NCBI RefSeq assembly: GCF_016888515.1
Contig: NZ_JAFEJK010000001.1
Coordinates: forward strand, 2,389,475 to 2,453,474
Length of the DNA stretch: 64,000 nucleotides
Source of the DNA: Shimia biformata
GTDB lineage: Bacteria > Pseudomonadota > Alphaproteobacteria > Rhodobacterales > Rhodobacteraceae
Direction: 5' to 3'
Under the pieces are notes generated by a model. That model was not told the origin of the DNA. It made no database searches and worked only from the letters and a program-made list of their open reading frames with translations. Within the stretch, counting starts at the first letter, position 1; each line of letters begins with the position of its first letter. A program made the position numbers and the translations under genes. Below are positions 24,796 through 33,764 of the stretch, piece by piece.

Positions 24796-25665
24796 ATGCG
24801 CACAAGGTTTTCCCTTTACCTGTTCACCATCCCCGCCCTGATCGTGCTGATCGTCTTTTTCGTTCATCCGATCATCATGACCTTCAACATGTCGACCACC
24901 AATTTCGCCGGCATCGGCGAAGCCAAAGAGATCGGCTGGCGGAACTACGAACGCATCTTCTCGCGGGATCGGTATCTGCGCGAGATCTGGGTCACGTTGC
25001 AATTCACCGTGATTGTCGTGGCCTCGCTGACCGTCACGGGGCTGTTTTTCGCGGCCATGCTGCATCGTCTGCCGCTGATCCGCAATTTCTGCCGTGCTGC
25101 GCTCTATACCCCGGCAATGATGTCTTTCGTCGTGGTCGGCTATATCTGGCAATTCATCTATTCCCCGATCAACGGCGGGCTGAACGTTGCCCTGACGGAC
25201 CTCGGGCTTGGCGCGCTGGCGCAGAACTGGCTGGGCGACCCCGACATCGCGCTTTATGCCGTCGCCTTCACCCAGATCTGGATGTTCTCGGGTTTTACCT
25301 GCGCCATCTTCCTGGCCGGGTTTGCCGGCATCCCGACCGAGATCGAAGAGGCCGGACGGCTTGAGGGCGCATCGTCCTGGCAACGGTTCCGCTATCTTGA
25401 ACTGCCGCTTCTGGGGCCGTCGATCACCGTCAGCGTGATCCTGACCACCATCGGCACGCTGAAAACCTTTGAACTGCCCTTCATCCTGACCAAGGGCGGA
25501 CCCGACGGCGCCACGCGAACCCTGTCGATCGAGATCATCGACAACCTGTTTGGCCAGTACAAGTTCGGCTTCGCCTCGGCGCTGTCGATCGTCATGCTGA
25601 TTATCGTCATCGCCGTCGCCATGGTTCAGAACAAGGTCCTTCGTGACCGGGAGAACGTGACATGA
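24796..25665 (+). CDS. Sugar ABC transporter permease, MalF type
   Basis: This 289-residue inner-membrane protein has six hydrophobic segments, starting at FTIPALIVLIVFFVHPIIM. The EAA loop that docks on the ATPase reads EIEEAGRLEGASSWQRFRYLELPLLGPS. It forms the channel with the second permease encoded immediately after it (ATGA overlap at 25662). Its ATG follows a GGAGG site. Substrate specificity comes from the binding protein upstream. Confidence 0.93.
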   Translation: MRTRFSLYLFTIPALIVLIVFFVHPIIMTFNMSTTNFAGIGEAKEIGWRNYERIFSRDRYLREIWVTLQFTVIVVASLTVTGLFFAAMLHRLPLIRNFCRAALYTPAMMSFVVVGYIWQFIYSPINGGLNVALTDLGLGALAQNWLGDPDIALYAVAFTQIWMFSGFTCAIFLAGFAGIPTEIEEAGRLEGASSWQRFRYLELPLLGPSITVSVILTTIGTLKTFELPFILTKGGPDGATRTLSIEIIDNLFGQYKFGFASALSIVMLIIVIAVAMVQNKVLRDRENVT

Positions 25666-26540
25666 CCACTGCAACCGACATCCGTTCCATCGACAGGGTC
25701 GAAGTCGACCGGGGGCACATCGCGCGCCGCATCAAGTCGGTGCTGGTCCACGGCCTTGTCCTGTTTCTTGTGGCCATCATGCTGTTGCCGCTGTTCTACA
25801 TGGTGATGATGTCGTTCAAGACCTCGACCGAGATTGCACAGGATCCGCTGGGGCTGCCGTCGAGCCTTTATCTTGGAAATTACATGAACGCGCTGGCCTC
25901 GATGGGCTATGTGCGCTCGGTTCTCAACTCATTGGGCATCACCATTTCGGTGATCGTGGTGGTCGTGCTGGCGGGCGCGATGGCCGCCTATCCGCTGGCG
26001 CGTATCCAGAACCGCATCAGCCGCATCATCGTGATGATCATGGCGCTTGGCCTTGCGACGCCGAATTTCGTCACCATCACCCCGATCTACGTGATCTTCC
26101 GCGACCTTGGGCTGCTGGACAGCTATGTCGGCATCGTTTTGGCCTTCGCCTCTCTGAAACTGCCGCTGGCGGTGTTCTTCTATACCGGGTTCATCGCCGC
26201 CATCCCGATTGAACTGGAAGAGGCCGCGCGGCTTGAGAACTGCAACAACTGGCAGGTGTTCTGGCACGTGATCCGCCCGCTTCTGGCCCCGGTCACGGCG
26301 ACGCTGTCGCTGTTCGTGATGCTGATGGTGTGGAACGATTTCACCTATCCGCTGCTTCTGCTCACCGACAAGGACAAGTTCACGGTGATGATCGCGGTCT
26401 ATCGCTCTGTCGGAAATACCGGCATCGACCCGACCATGCTGTTCCCAGCCGCCGTGCTGGGGTCCCTGCCCCTGCTGATCCTGTTTGCCGTGTTCCAGCG
26501 CCGCATCATGTCCGGCGCCATGGCAGGAGCGGTGAAATGA
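25662..26540 (+). CDS. Sugar ABC transporter permease, MalG type
   Basis: This 292-residue inner-membrane protein has six hydrophobic segments and the EAA loop ELEEAARLENCNNWQVFWHVIRPLLAP. The N-terminal cytoplasmic stretch of about 35 residues precedes the first membrane helix (GLVLFLVAIMLLPLFYMVMM). It overlaps the first permease gene by 4 bp and the following SDR gene by 4 bp, so transporter and dehydrogenase are translationally coupled. Confidence 0.93.
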   Translation: MTTATDIRSIDRVEVDRGHIARRIKSVLVHGLVLFLVAIMLLPLFYMVMMSFKTSTEIAQDPLGLPSSLYLGNYMNALASMGYVRSVLNSLGITISVIVVVVLAGAMAAYPLARIQNRISRIIVMIMALGLATPNFVTITPIYVIFRDLGLLDSYVGIVLAFASLKLPLAVFFYTGFIAAIPIELEEAARLENCNNWQVFWHVIRPLLAPVTATLSLFVMLMVWNDFTYPLLLLTDKDKFTVMIAVYRSVGNTGIDPTMLFPAAVLGSLPLLILFAVFQRRIMSGAMAGAVK

Positions 26541-27310
26541 GCGGGCTTCTGTCAGGCAGGACCATCGTCGTCACCGGCGCGGGTGCGGGCATCGGCCTGG
26601 GCATCCTGCGCCAGGTGATCGCCGCTGGAGGTACCGGCATCGGCTTTGACATCTCAGACAGCGCCGAGGCAAAAGTCACCGCCGAGGGCGGCGAGTTTCA
26701 CAAGGTCGATGTGGCCGATCTGGACGGGTTCGATGCCGCGCTTCATGCGGTGCGCGACCGCCACGGACGGCTGGACGGGCTGGTCAACAATGCCGGGGTC
26801 ACGATCAACGTGCCCTTTCTCGAGATGACCCGCGACCAGATGGAAACGATCTGGACGGTCAACCACCGCTCGGTCCTGTTCGGCTGTCAGGCGGCGGGGC
26901 GGATCATGGTCGACCAGGGCACCGGCGGGGCGATTGTCAATATCTCCTCGAACCACGCCCGCTGCACCAATCCCGGATTCGAGGCTTATGCCGGCTCGAA
27001 AGGTGCGATCACCGCGATGGTGCGCGCCATGGGCTGGAGCCTTGGGCGTCACGGCATCCGGGTCAACGCGCTCTGCCCCGGCCTGACGCAGACCGAGGTT
27101 GTCAAAGAGGCGGCGAAAGACCCCGTCAATGACGCCATGTTCAACAGCTGGCACCCCGACAACACCGTCAACACGGTCGAAGACGTGGGCAATGCCGCCG
27201 TCTTCCTGCTGTCGGACGCCGCCGCCTCTATCAACGGGACCGAGATCATCGCCGACCGTGGCATGTCCGCCCTGCTTGGCGTCAATGACGCACGAATTAA
27301 GAAAGGATAA
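26537..27310 (+). CDS. SDR-family NAD(P) dehydrogenase inside the sugar ABC operon
   Basis: This 257-residue classical short-chain dehydrogenase starts at the ATG overlapping the permease stop. It has the cofactor motif [10 protein letters not shown] (about 13-22), NNAGVT, the catalytic Ser in NISSNHA and the YAGSK Tyr/Lys pair. [13 protein letters not shown] is the family C-terminal block. It probably oxidises the imported sugar at C1 to the lactone (galactose- or fucose-dehydrogenase-like), which the SMP-30 lactonase at 28507 would open; that role is inferred from its neighbours. Placement between permease and ATPase genes is unusual but supports a direct link between uptake and first oxidation. 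Confidence 0.88.
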   Translation: MSGLLSGRTIVVTGAGAGIGLGILRQVIAAGGTGIGFDISDSAEAKVTAEGGEFHKVDVADLDGFDAALHAVRDRHGRLDGLVNNAGVTINVPFLEMTRDQMETIWTVNHRSVLFGCQAAGRIMVDQGTGGAIVNISSNHARCTNPGFEAYAGSKGAITAMVRAMGWSLGRHGIRVNALCPGLTQTEVVKEAAKDPVNDAMFNSWHPDNTVNTVEDVGNAAVFLLSDAAASINGTEIIADRGMSALLGVNDARIKKG

Positions 27311-27314
27311 CCCA

Positions 27315-28403
27315 GTGGCCCAGGTATCGCTTGGCAAAGTCATCAAGAAATACGGCGACGTGCAGGCCATCCACGGCGTCGACCTGCAAATCCCCGAAGG
27401 CGCGTTCTGTGTCTTCGTCGGCCCCTCGGGATGCGGCAAGTCCACCCTGCTGCGCATGATCGCCGGGCTCGAAGAAACCACCGACGGCCGCATCGTCATC
27501 GGCGAACGTGACGTGACCCATGCGGACCCGGCGAAGCGCGGCGTGGCGATGGTGTTCCAGACCTATGCCTTGTTTCCGCACATGACCGTGCGCGAAAACA
27601 TGAGTTTCGGTCTGAAAATCGGCGGTGCGGACAAGGAGGAGATCCGTCAGAAGGTCGACAATGCCGCCCAGATCCTGAAGCTGCACGACTATATGGACCG
27701 CAAACCCAAGGCGCTGTCAGGTGGACAACGGCAGCGGGTTGCAATCGGCCGCGCCATCGTGCGCCAGCCGGACGTTTTCCTGTTCGACGAACCGCTGTCG
27801 AACCTGGATGCCGAACTGCGCGTGCAAATGCGCATCGAGATTGCCAAGCTGCACCAGCAGCTGGGCGCCACGATGATCTATGTGACCCACGACCAGGTCG
27901 AAGCCATGACCATGGCCGATGTGATCGTCGTGCTGCGCGATGGCCGGATCGAGCAGTCCGGCTCACCGGTTGAGCTGTATTCCAATCCCGACAACCGTTT
28001 TGTTGCCGGGTTCATCGGCTCGCCCCGGATGAACTTTCTGCCCGCCACCGTGGTTGCCAGCGGCGACGGCATCACCGTGATCTCTCCTGACGGGCTGGAC
28101 GGGCTGGAGATCCCGGTCAAGACCATGGCATCCCCTGCGGTGGGCAGCCAGATCGTGATGGGGCTGCGCCCCGAGCAGTTTTCACCCGACGGCGCACTGC
28201 GCCTGAGCCTGGACATCGACGTGATCGAAAACCTGGGCGGTGTGGCCTATGCCTATGGCACGGCAGGCAATGCCGTCGCGGACCAGCTTGTGGTGGAACT
28301 GCGCGGCGCTTTGCCGGCCAATGGTGCGCAAAAACTGGATGTCGGCTTCAACGCCGGTGACGTCCTGCTGTTCGATGCCGGAACAGACCAGCGCATCCGG
28401 TGA
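27315..28403 (+). CDS. Sugar ABC transporter ATP-binding protein, UgpC/MsmK type
   Basis: This 362-residue ATPase starts with GTG at 27315, 4 bp after the SDR stop. Walker A is GPSGCGKST, signature LSGGQRQR, Walker B DVFLFDEP, and the switch His lies in YVTHDQ. A TOBE regulatory domain follows from about residue 240. It energises the permease pair upstream. A perfect 9-bp terminator hairpin lies 33 bp after the stop, closing the operon. Confidence 0.94.
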   Translation: MAQVSLGKVIKKYGDVQAIHGVDLQIPEGAFCVFVGPSGCGKSTLLRMIAGLEETTDGRIVIGERDVTHADPAKRGVAMVFQTYALFPHMTVRENMSFGLKIGGADKEEIRQKVDNAAQILKLHDYMDRKPKALSGGQRQRVAIGRAIVRQPDVFLFDEPLSNLDAELRVQMRIEIAKLHQQLGATMIYVTHDQVEAMTMADVIVVLRDGRIEQSGSPVELYSNPDNRFVAGFIGSPRMNFLPATVVASGDGITVISPDGLDGLEIPVKTMASPAVGSQIVMGLRPEQFSPDGALRLSLDIDVIENLGGVAYAYGTAGNAVADQLVVELRGALPANGAQKLDVGFNAGDVLLFDAGTDQRIR

Positions 28404-28436
28404 GCGGACAGGCGCAAATCCCGTGGCCCCAAGAAA

Positions 28437-28464
28437 AAAGAGGCGTCCGATCGGGCGCCTCTTT
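28437..28464 (+). terminator. Intrinsic terminator of the sugar ABC operon
   Basis: AAAGAGGCG (28437-28445) and CGCCTCTTT (28456-28464) form a perfect 9-bp stem with a 10-base loop; the right arm ends in TTT and is preceded by an A-tract. It may also serve the convergent lactonase gene ending at 28507. Confidence 0.8.
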
Positions 28465-28506
28465 CCTGTCTTGCATCCTCTGACCGGAGCGCCCGTCCCG
28501 GCGTCC

Positions 28507-29388
28507 TCAGACCCCCAACGGGCCAGCTGGAACCTGCGCGACGCCGGGCACAGGCAGTCGGACGGAAAACAGCGCACCCGAGGTCGGATAGGCCGCCATC
28601 TGTCCCTGATCCAGGCCAAACAGGCCGGATGTGATGTAAAGTGTACGCAGATCATCATCGCCAAAGGCGCAGCTTGTGATCCGCTGGACCGGCACCTCGA
28701 TCCGGGCGACAATCCGACCTTCGGGCGATATTCCCGCGACATAACCCGCGTCGCAGATCGCAACCCAAAGCGTGCCATCGGCATCGACACACATGCCATC
28801 CGGTTTGCCGTCGTCAAATCGCAGGAACCTGCGACGTCGGGCAATGGTTCCGGTGACCGGGTCGGCATCAAAGGCCAGGATTTCCGCCGGCTTGCTGTCA
28901 ATCAGGTAAAAGACGCTTTCATCGGGGCTCCACCCCATGCCATTTGTGACGGTCATCCCGTCCGCCATCCGCCGACACCCCTCGGGGTCATAGCGGTATA
29001 GCGCGCCACTGGGCGCCCTGGCGCCCTCGCTCATCGTGCCCACCCACAGGCGGCCGCGCGGATCCACCTTGATGTCATTCAGGCGATTTCCGGGCACGTC
29101 CGGCTCCGGGTCGTGCAGAAACCGCAAATGGCCCGTTTCGGGGTCCATACGGTGCAGCCCGGCCGAGGTCGCCACGATCAGCCCCCCGTCCGCCGCCAGC
29201 ACGATGCCACTGACCAGCGGCGGCGTTTCGAAATGCCCGGTGTCGCCGCTTTTGGGATCCAGGTAATGAAACCACCCCCGCGTGATGTCGACCCACCACA
29301 GCCTTTTCGAGCGGTGGTCCCAGACTGGCCCCTCTCCGCAGATGGACCCGGCGTCGAGACACAGCCTGGCCTGGTAGTTGTACGTCAT
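28507..29388 (-). CDS. SMP-30/gluconolactonase family sugar lactonase
   Basis: This 293-residue six-bladed beta-propeller protein has the metal Glu in CGEGPVWDHRSKRLWWVD, RLNDIKVDPRGRLWVGTM with the conserved Asn, and NGMGWSPDESVFYLIDS and DGMCVDADGTLWVA with the metal Asn and Asp. It hydrolyses aldono-lactones to the acids, following the dehydrogenase at 26537. The ATG at 29388 is chosen since TTGGAGTGCC before it supplies the ribosome site. A candidate GntR operator (29401-29416) lies 13 bases upstream of the start, and the GntR gene is divergent. Confidence 0.9.
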   Translation of the reverse strand: MTYNYQARLCLDAGSICGEGPVWDHRSKRLWWVDITRGWFHYLDPKSGDTGHFETPPLVSGIVLAADGGLIVATSAGLHRMDPETGHLRFLHDPEPDVPGNRLNDIKVDPRGRLWVGTMSEGARAPSGALYRYDPEGCRRMADGMTVTNGMGWSPDESVFYLIDSKPAEILAFDADPVTGTIARRRRFLRFDDGKPDGMCVDADGTLWVAICDAGYVAGISPEGRIVARIEVPVQRITSCAFGDDDLRTLYITSGLFGLDQGQMAAYPTSGALFSVRLPVPGVAQVPAGPLGV

Positions 29389-29400
29389 AAGGCACTCCAA

Positions 29401-29416
29401 GTTTAATACATTATTT
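29401..29416. promoter_or_regulatory. Candidate GntR operator, site 3 of 4
   Basis: GTTTAATACATTATTT keeps the right half (ATnnATnATTT) of the island's operator pattern but has a degenerate left half. It lies between the divergent lactonase and GntR genes, so it could control both. Confidence 0.45.
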
Positions 29417-29506
29417 TTATAACATCAAACATCGTGATGCAATTTCAGTTCATGCCCAATTACGGAAATCCTTTACTATCGGACTTGATCATGGGATGAT
29501 CCTGCC

Positions 29507-30214
29507 ATGACAGGCTCATCCGTACGTGTATCCAAGGCCGGCTCTGACGGGGCGGCGACACTTTCATCCGGCGGCGTTTACGAACGTATCCGCCACCAGA
29601 TCCTTGCTGGCGAACTGAAGGCCAATGAGCGGCTGAAGATCAGCGAACTGGCCAAGAAACATGGCACCTCGACCAACCCCGTGCGGGAAGCGCTGCAGCA
29701 GCTGCGCGGTGAGGGCCTGGTGCTGTTCGCCCCCAATCAGGGGGCCAGGGTCCGCCCCATCGACATGGATTTTGTCCGCGATGTCAGCGAAGTCGGCTTG
29801 CAGATGGAACCCTATCTGCTGCGCTGGTTCGTACAGACGGCCAGCCCCGAAGACGTTGAAAAACTTGAGCGCATCCAGCAACAGATCGAAGAGCTGAACT
29901 TTGCCGACAAACCCCGGCACACCGAATTGAACGACGCCTTTCACGAGACCATGTATGGCCGCCACTACAATCGCGTGGCCTATGACGTCTGGAAACAGCA
30001 CCGCGAGATCATGTCGTCGATCAGCACCCGTGTGCCAATCGCCCTTGGCCGCCGCGAAGCGATCATCCAGGAACACCGCGATCTGATCGACCGCATCCGC
30101 GCGCAGGATGTCGAGGGCGCGGTCGAAGTTCTGCAAAAACACATCAGCGACGCCGGGCGCCACCTGGTCGATCAGCTGCGCGTGGCACGGTCCATGGAAG
30201 CTGAACACCACTGA
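29507..30214 (+). CDS. GntR-family (FadR/FCD type) transcriptional regulator
   Basis: This 235-residue regulator has a winged helix-turn-helix at about residues 24-90 (VYERIRHQILAGELKANERLKISELAKKHGTSTNPVREALQQLRGEGLV) followed by an all-helical FCD effector domain. ELNDAFHETMYGRHYN and EHRDLIDRIRAQDVEGAVEVLQKHI carry the metal/carboxylate-binding His and Asp positions. Such regulators are usually repressors released by a sugar acid. Four related 16-bp sites at 23262, 23443, 29401 and 31549 flank its presumed target operons (sulfatases, ABC importer, lactonase, dehydratase). Confidence 0.9.
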   Translation: MTGSSVRVSKAGSDGAATLSSGGVYERIRHQILAGELKANERLKISELAKKHGTSTNPVREALQQLRGEGLVLFAPNQGARVRPIDMDFVRDVSEVGLQMEPYLLRWFVQTASPEDVEKLERIQQQIEELNFADKPRHTELNDAFHETMYGRHYNRVAYDVWKQHREIMSSISTRVPIALGRREAIIQEHRDLIDRIRAQDVEGAVEVLQKHISDAGRHLVDQLRVARSMEAEHH

Positions 30215-30233
30215 TCCGGGCTGATCTGCGCCG

Positions 30234-31478
30234 TTACCAGTTGGTGACGGACCCATCGGGGTGACGCAGATGCGGGACCTCTTGCTGGTCGGCGACACCG
30301 GCCGCCTTCAGTGCGGCCTCATCGACCTCGATCCCCAATCCGGGCGCGTCGGACACGATATAGAACGGCCCGTCCATGCGGACCTGCACCGGGAACATCG
30401 TGGTGTCCTGCAGCCCCTTTGTGTTGATCGGATCAAGCCGGGTCTCGACCCAGGCGAAATTCGGCACGGCGGCGCACATATGGGTGGTCGCGGCGGTGCA
30501 GATCGGCCCCAGCGGATTGTGCGGCATCAGGTCGATGTAATGGCGCTCGCTCCAGCCTGCGACTTTCATCGCCTCGGTAAAGCCACCGATATTGCAGATG
30601 TCCACCCGCATGAACTGGGTCAGCCCCTGCTCAATGAATGGCCCCGCCTGCCACTTGGACGCGAATTCCTCGCCCACGGCAAAGGGCACGTTGGTCATCC
30701 GGCGCAAGGCAGCATAGCTTTCCGGCGTTTCGCAGCGGATGGGTTCCTCAAGGAAATCCAGCGTGGCCTCGGGCAGCAGATTGCAGAACCGGGCGGCTTC
30801 GGCGAGGGACAGACGGTGGTGATAGTCGATGCCCAGCCCCACCGAAGGACCGATGGCCGCGCGCACCGCCCCGAGCTTTTCCACGGTCGGCGCGATCGAG
30901 GCCCGGGCGTCATGCACCACATCGCCGTCATCGTAATCCGGCGCAATGCGGACACAGTCCCACCCCGCCGCAATCAGCTCTTTCACTTCCGCGATCACCT
31001 CATCGGTCTTGCGTGCGGTGCTTGTGGCAAACGACCCGACCCGGTCACGCTGCGCGCCGCCCAGAAGCTGGTGAACCGGAACACCCAGCCGCTTGCCCAG
31101 CAGGTCGTAAAGCGCGATGTCGATGGCGGAAATCGCGGCGGTCAGCACCCGCCCGCCTTCAAAATACTGGCTGCGGTAACACTCTTGCCAGAGCCGTCCG
31201 ATCCGGCGCGAGTCCTGGCCAATCAGGAATTCCGAGAACGCCCCCAGCGCGCCGATCACCGCGTCCTCGCGCGATGTCAGACCGGATTCACCCCAGCCTT
31301 CCAGACCGTCCTCGGTTGTCACTTTCACCAGAAGCTGCGTGCGATTGCCAACCTTGACCTTGAAAGGAACGATCGCGGCGATCAGTGCGCCCTCTCGGAC
31401 CAGGCGCGCGGGCGCGGATGCAATTGTTGCGTCTGGCGTGGCGTGCGCCTGATCGGTCATGGTGTCGCTGACTGTCAT
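30234..31478 (-). CDS. Enolase-superfamily sugar-acid dehydratase, galactonate-dehydratase-like
   Basis: This 414-residue enzyme of the mandelate-racemase subgroup has metal ligands D218, E244 and E270. H220 in the DYHHR motif (D-x-H) and MPHNPLGPICTAATTH, with the second catalytic His, are hallmarks of D-galactonate/mannonate-type dehydratases. It would turn D-galactonate into 2-dehydro-3-deoxygalactonate for DgoK and DgoA at 16-17.6 kb. Residues 1-25 are extra compared with the family, so an internal start (M7 or later) is possible. It is a single gene convergent with the GntR gene, with candidate operator site 4 lying 71 bp upstream. The exact substrate is uncertain. Confidence 0.82.
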   Translation of the reverse strand: MTVSDTMTDQAHATPDATIASAPARLVREGALIAAIVPFKVKVGNRTQLLVKVTTEDGLEGWGESGLTSREDAVIGALGAFSEFLIGQDSRRIGRLWQECYRSQYFEGGRVLTAAISAIDIALYDLLGKRLGVPVHQLLGGAQRDRVGSFATSTARKTDEVIAEVKELIAAGWDCVRIAPDYDDGDVVHDARASIAPTVEKLGAVRAAIGPSVGLGIDYHHRLSLAEAARFCNLLPEATLDFLEEPIRCETPESYAALRRMTNVPFAVGEEFASKWQAGPFIEQGLTQFMRVDICNIGGFTEAMKVAGWSERHYIDLMPHNPLGPICTAATTHMCAAVPNFAWVETRLDPINTKGLQDTTMFPVQVRMDGPFYIVSDAPGLGIEVDEAALKAAGVADQQEVPHLRHPDGSVTNW

Positions 31479-31548
31479 TGATGCCGGGTGCCTTCATGTC
31501 TGGTCTGCTCGATTCGAGCGCCCAGCCAACATATCACTTCATTTTCAC

Positions 31549-31564
31549 AAATCATACATTATTT
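31549..31564. promoter_or_regulatory. Candidate GntR operator, site 4 of 4
   Basis: AAATCATACATTATTT matches AAATnATnnATnATTT exactly. It lies 71 bp upstream of the dehydratase start at 31478 on the minus strand, in an otherwise non-coding 253-bp gap. Confidence 0.6.
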
Positions 31565-31703
31565 TTTCCCTTTAGCACTCTAGTCCTCCGCCTTGCTGCA
31601 CAACCCGAAACCCCGCAACGACCGACAGACCACCAACGCCCTGCCGGGCGGTGGTTGGGAAAGTTGTTTGAAAACAATGGCCCAAACGTCGGGTGGCGCC
31701 GAA

Positions 31704-31728
31704 GCCCCGGTCCGGCTGTGACCGGGGC
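31704..31728 (-). terminator. Possible terminator hairpin after the formylglycine-generating enzyme gene
   Basis: GCCCCGGTC and GACCGGGGC are perfect 9-bp arms around a 7-base loop, starting 3 bp beyond the stop of the gene at 31732. No T-run follows on the minus strand, so termination may be weak or may depend on Rho. Confidence 0.4.
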
Positions 31729-31731
31729 GTA

Positions 31732-32685
31732 TTAGTCTGGCCAGATCACCCGGAACCCCTGGTGGGTGGTCGTGCTGTCGGGCGAATTGCCCGACCGCGC
31801 CGCGATCCGGTAGCGGTAGCAATAGGACTTGTGGCACAGGAACGAGCCACCCTTTGACACCTTGTAACCCTTCATGGCGGCAAGCCGCGCCTTGGTCGCT
31901 TTCTTCAGGGATCGGATGCGGAACGGATCAGACGTCCATTCCCAGACATTGCCGACAAGGTTGTAAAGCCCATAGCCATTGGGTTCGAATGATCGCGCCG
32001 GGGCCGTGGTCACATAGCCGTCCACCGCGGTGTTCTGGTCGGGGAAGGCACCCTGCCAGATATTGCAGGGCAGGAAGGCATCGTCATCGGGTTCCCGGTC
32101 GCCCCAGGGAAACCGGACATCGCCCAGCCCGCCACGCGCGGCATGTTCCCACTCGGCTTCGGTCGGCAGGCGGCCACCCACCCAATGCGCATAGGCCATC
32201 GCATCCGCCCAGGACACATGCACCACCGGATGATCCGGTTGCCAGACCTCGGCAAAGCTTTCGGGGCCGTTGATGTCGCGCCAGTTCGCGCCGTCGACCC
32301 GGCGCCACCATTCGAAACCCATCACCGCCTGCGTCGGCCCGACGCGCTTGGGCACCTGCGCCCAGAACACGAAGGACCAGCCAAAGCGCTCGGCCTCGGT
32401 CACATAGCCGGTGGCTTTGACAAAGGCCTGGAACTGCGCGTTGGTGACCGTGGTCGTGGCGATGCGGAACGGCTTGACGCGGCTCTTGCGGATCGGGTCT
32501 TCGCCGTCATTCAAAATCTCGGGCCGATTGGTCCCGACAAGCGACTGCCCGCCGGGAACAGGGACCGTGTCATGCAGGGAAATACCGTCCGGGCGCGGTG
32601 TGATCGCCGCATCTGTTGGTGCGGGTTGGTCCTTGGTCCCACCCGGGGGACAGCAACTGGGCTTCGAGGGGTCGGTCATGCCCAT
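31732..32685 (-). CDS. Formylglycine-generating enzyme (sulfatase activator)
   Basis: This 317-residue protein of the SUMF1/FGE family has no signal peptide. GRLPTEAEWEHAARGG, GNVWEWTSDPF and the C-terminal GGSFLCHKSYCYRYR give the copper-binding active-site pair C284 and C289, spaced as in human FGE (C336/C341). An N-terminal CCPPGG segment is typical of bacterial FGE. It oxidises the signature Cys of type I sulfatases to formylglycine in the cytoplasm, using O2. Four potential clients are encoded within this window (20247, 21675, 39189, 44474). It is last in the minus-strand operon dehydratase-PhyH-RraA-kdgD-FGE. The start may be M1 or M3. Confidence 0.93.
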   Translation of the reverse strand: MGMTDPSKPSCCPPGGTKDQPAPTDAAITPRPDGISLHDTVPVPGGQSLVGTNRPEILNDGEDPIRKSRVKPFRIATTTVTNAQFQAFVKATGYVTEAERFGWSFVFWAQVPKRVGPTQAVMGFEWWRRVDGANWRDINGPESFAEVWQPDHPVVHVSWADAMAYAHWVGGRLPTEAEWEHAARGGLGDVRFPWGDREPDDDAFLPCNIWQGAFPDQNTAVDGYVTTAPARSFEPNGYGLYNLVGNVWEWTSDPFRIRSLKKATKARLAAMKGYKVSKGGSFLCHKSYCYRYRIAARSGNSPDSTTTHQGFRVIWPD

Positions 32686-32754
32686 CGACTATGCCAAACC
32701 GTGCCGCGCGTCGAGTCCGTTGGCGACGCGCGGCGGGTCGGGTTGTGCGGACCG

Positions 32755-33660
32755 TCAGGCGCGCCCTTCGATCAGCGCACCCATCATCTCGCGTTCCTCA
32801 GGCGTGAGATCGGTCAGCGGTGACCGCACCGGCCCGGTATCGAAGCCGCGCAGCGCAACACCGGCCTTGATCGCCGAGACCGCATATCCCGTCTGGCGGT
32901 CACGGATGCGGGCGAAGGGATAGTAGAACTCGCGCAGAAGCGCGTCACAGGCGGCATCATCCCCCGCTTTGAACGCCGCGTGGAAGGCCAGCGCCGTTTC
33001 GGGGACAAAGTTGAACACTGCCGAGGAATAGGTATCCACCCCTGCCCCGCGAAACGCCTGGGCAAACAGCTCGTGCGTCGGCATGCCGCCGATATAGGCC
33101 AGCCGGTCGCCCAGCCCGACGGTGATGCGCTTGACCGTGTCGATGTCGCCAGTACCGTCCTTGAATCCGATCAGGTTCGGGCAATCCTCGGCCAGCCGTG
33201 CCAGAGTCTCAGCCGAAACCACCGACTGGCCCCGGTTATAGACGATGACGCCCATGTTGGTCGAATTGCACACGGCGCGGATATGCGCCTCGATCCCGGC
33301 CTGCGGCGCGGTGATCAGGTAATGCGGCAGCAGAAGAATACCATCGCCCCCGGCGGCTTCGATCGCCTGCGCCATCTCGCAGGCCAGTTTGGTGCCATAG
33401 CCGCAGCCCGCAATCACCGGCTGACCGGGCTGGGTCGCCCGCGCGGTCTTGACCACCTCGACCACCTCGGCCGGCGTCAGCGAGAACAGCTCGCCCGTGC
33501 CGCCAGCGACGATCAGACCGGCAATCTTATGCGGCGACAGCCACTCAAGATGGGCGGCAAATGCCGAGGGGCTAAATCGGTCCTGGTCGTCAAACGGCGT
33601 TACCGGAAAGGACAACAGGCCAGAGCGGATGATATCGCGCAGGTCGTTGGGTGCGATCAT
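32755..33660 (-). CDS. kdgD: 5-dehydro-4-deoxyglucarate dehydratase
   Basis: This 301-residue DapA-superfamily TIM barrel has the Schiff-base lysine K167 in LIGFKDGTGD, Y141 in VIVYNRGQ, and the KdgD-specific segments LSFPVTPFDDQDRF, AGGTGELFSLTP and VDTYSSAVFNFVPETAL, all of which point to KdgD rather than DapA. The enzyme removes water and CO2 from 5-dehydro-4-deoxy-D-glucarate to give 2-oxoglutarate semialdehyde. Feeders could be the cycloisomerase-like enzyme at 17619 and the glucarate-dehydratase-family enzyme at 59107; the aldehyde dehydrogenase at 18779 would finish the route. Confidence 0.92.
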   Translation of the reverse strand: MIAPNDLRDIIRSGLLSFPVTPFDDQDRFSPSAFAAHLEWLSPHKIAGLIVAGGTGELFSLTPAEVVEVVKTARATQPGQPVIAGCGYGTKLACEMAQAIEAAGGDGILLLPHYLITAPQAGIEAHIRAVCNSTNMGVIVYNRGQSVVSAETLARLAEDCPNLIGFKDGTGDIDTVKRITVGLGDRLAYIGGMPTHELFAQAFRGAGVDTYSSAVFNFVPETALAFHAAFKAGDDAACDALLREFYYPFARIRDRQTGYAVSAIKAGVALRGFDTGPVRSPLTDLTPEEREMMGALIEGRA

Positions 33661-33764
33661 GGGTCAGAGTTCCTTTTGTTGGGTTCGGGCCGCGCCGGGG
33701 CAACGGTCCTTGATGGTCGCGCGGCGTTTCATGCCGCAATTGGGTTGGATGACGCCGGGGGGCC

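Noticed and set aside
23488-25674. A 728-codon minus-strand frame antisense to the sugar ABC genes
   Set aside because: High-GC shadow frame; the plus strand encodes a complete binding protein and permease with ribosome sites.
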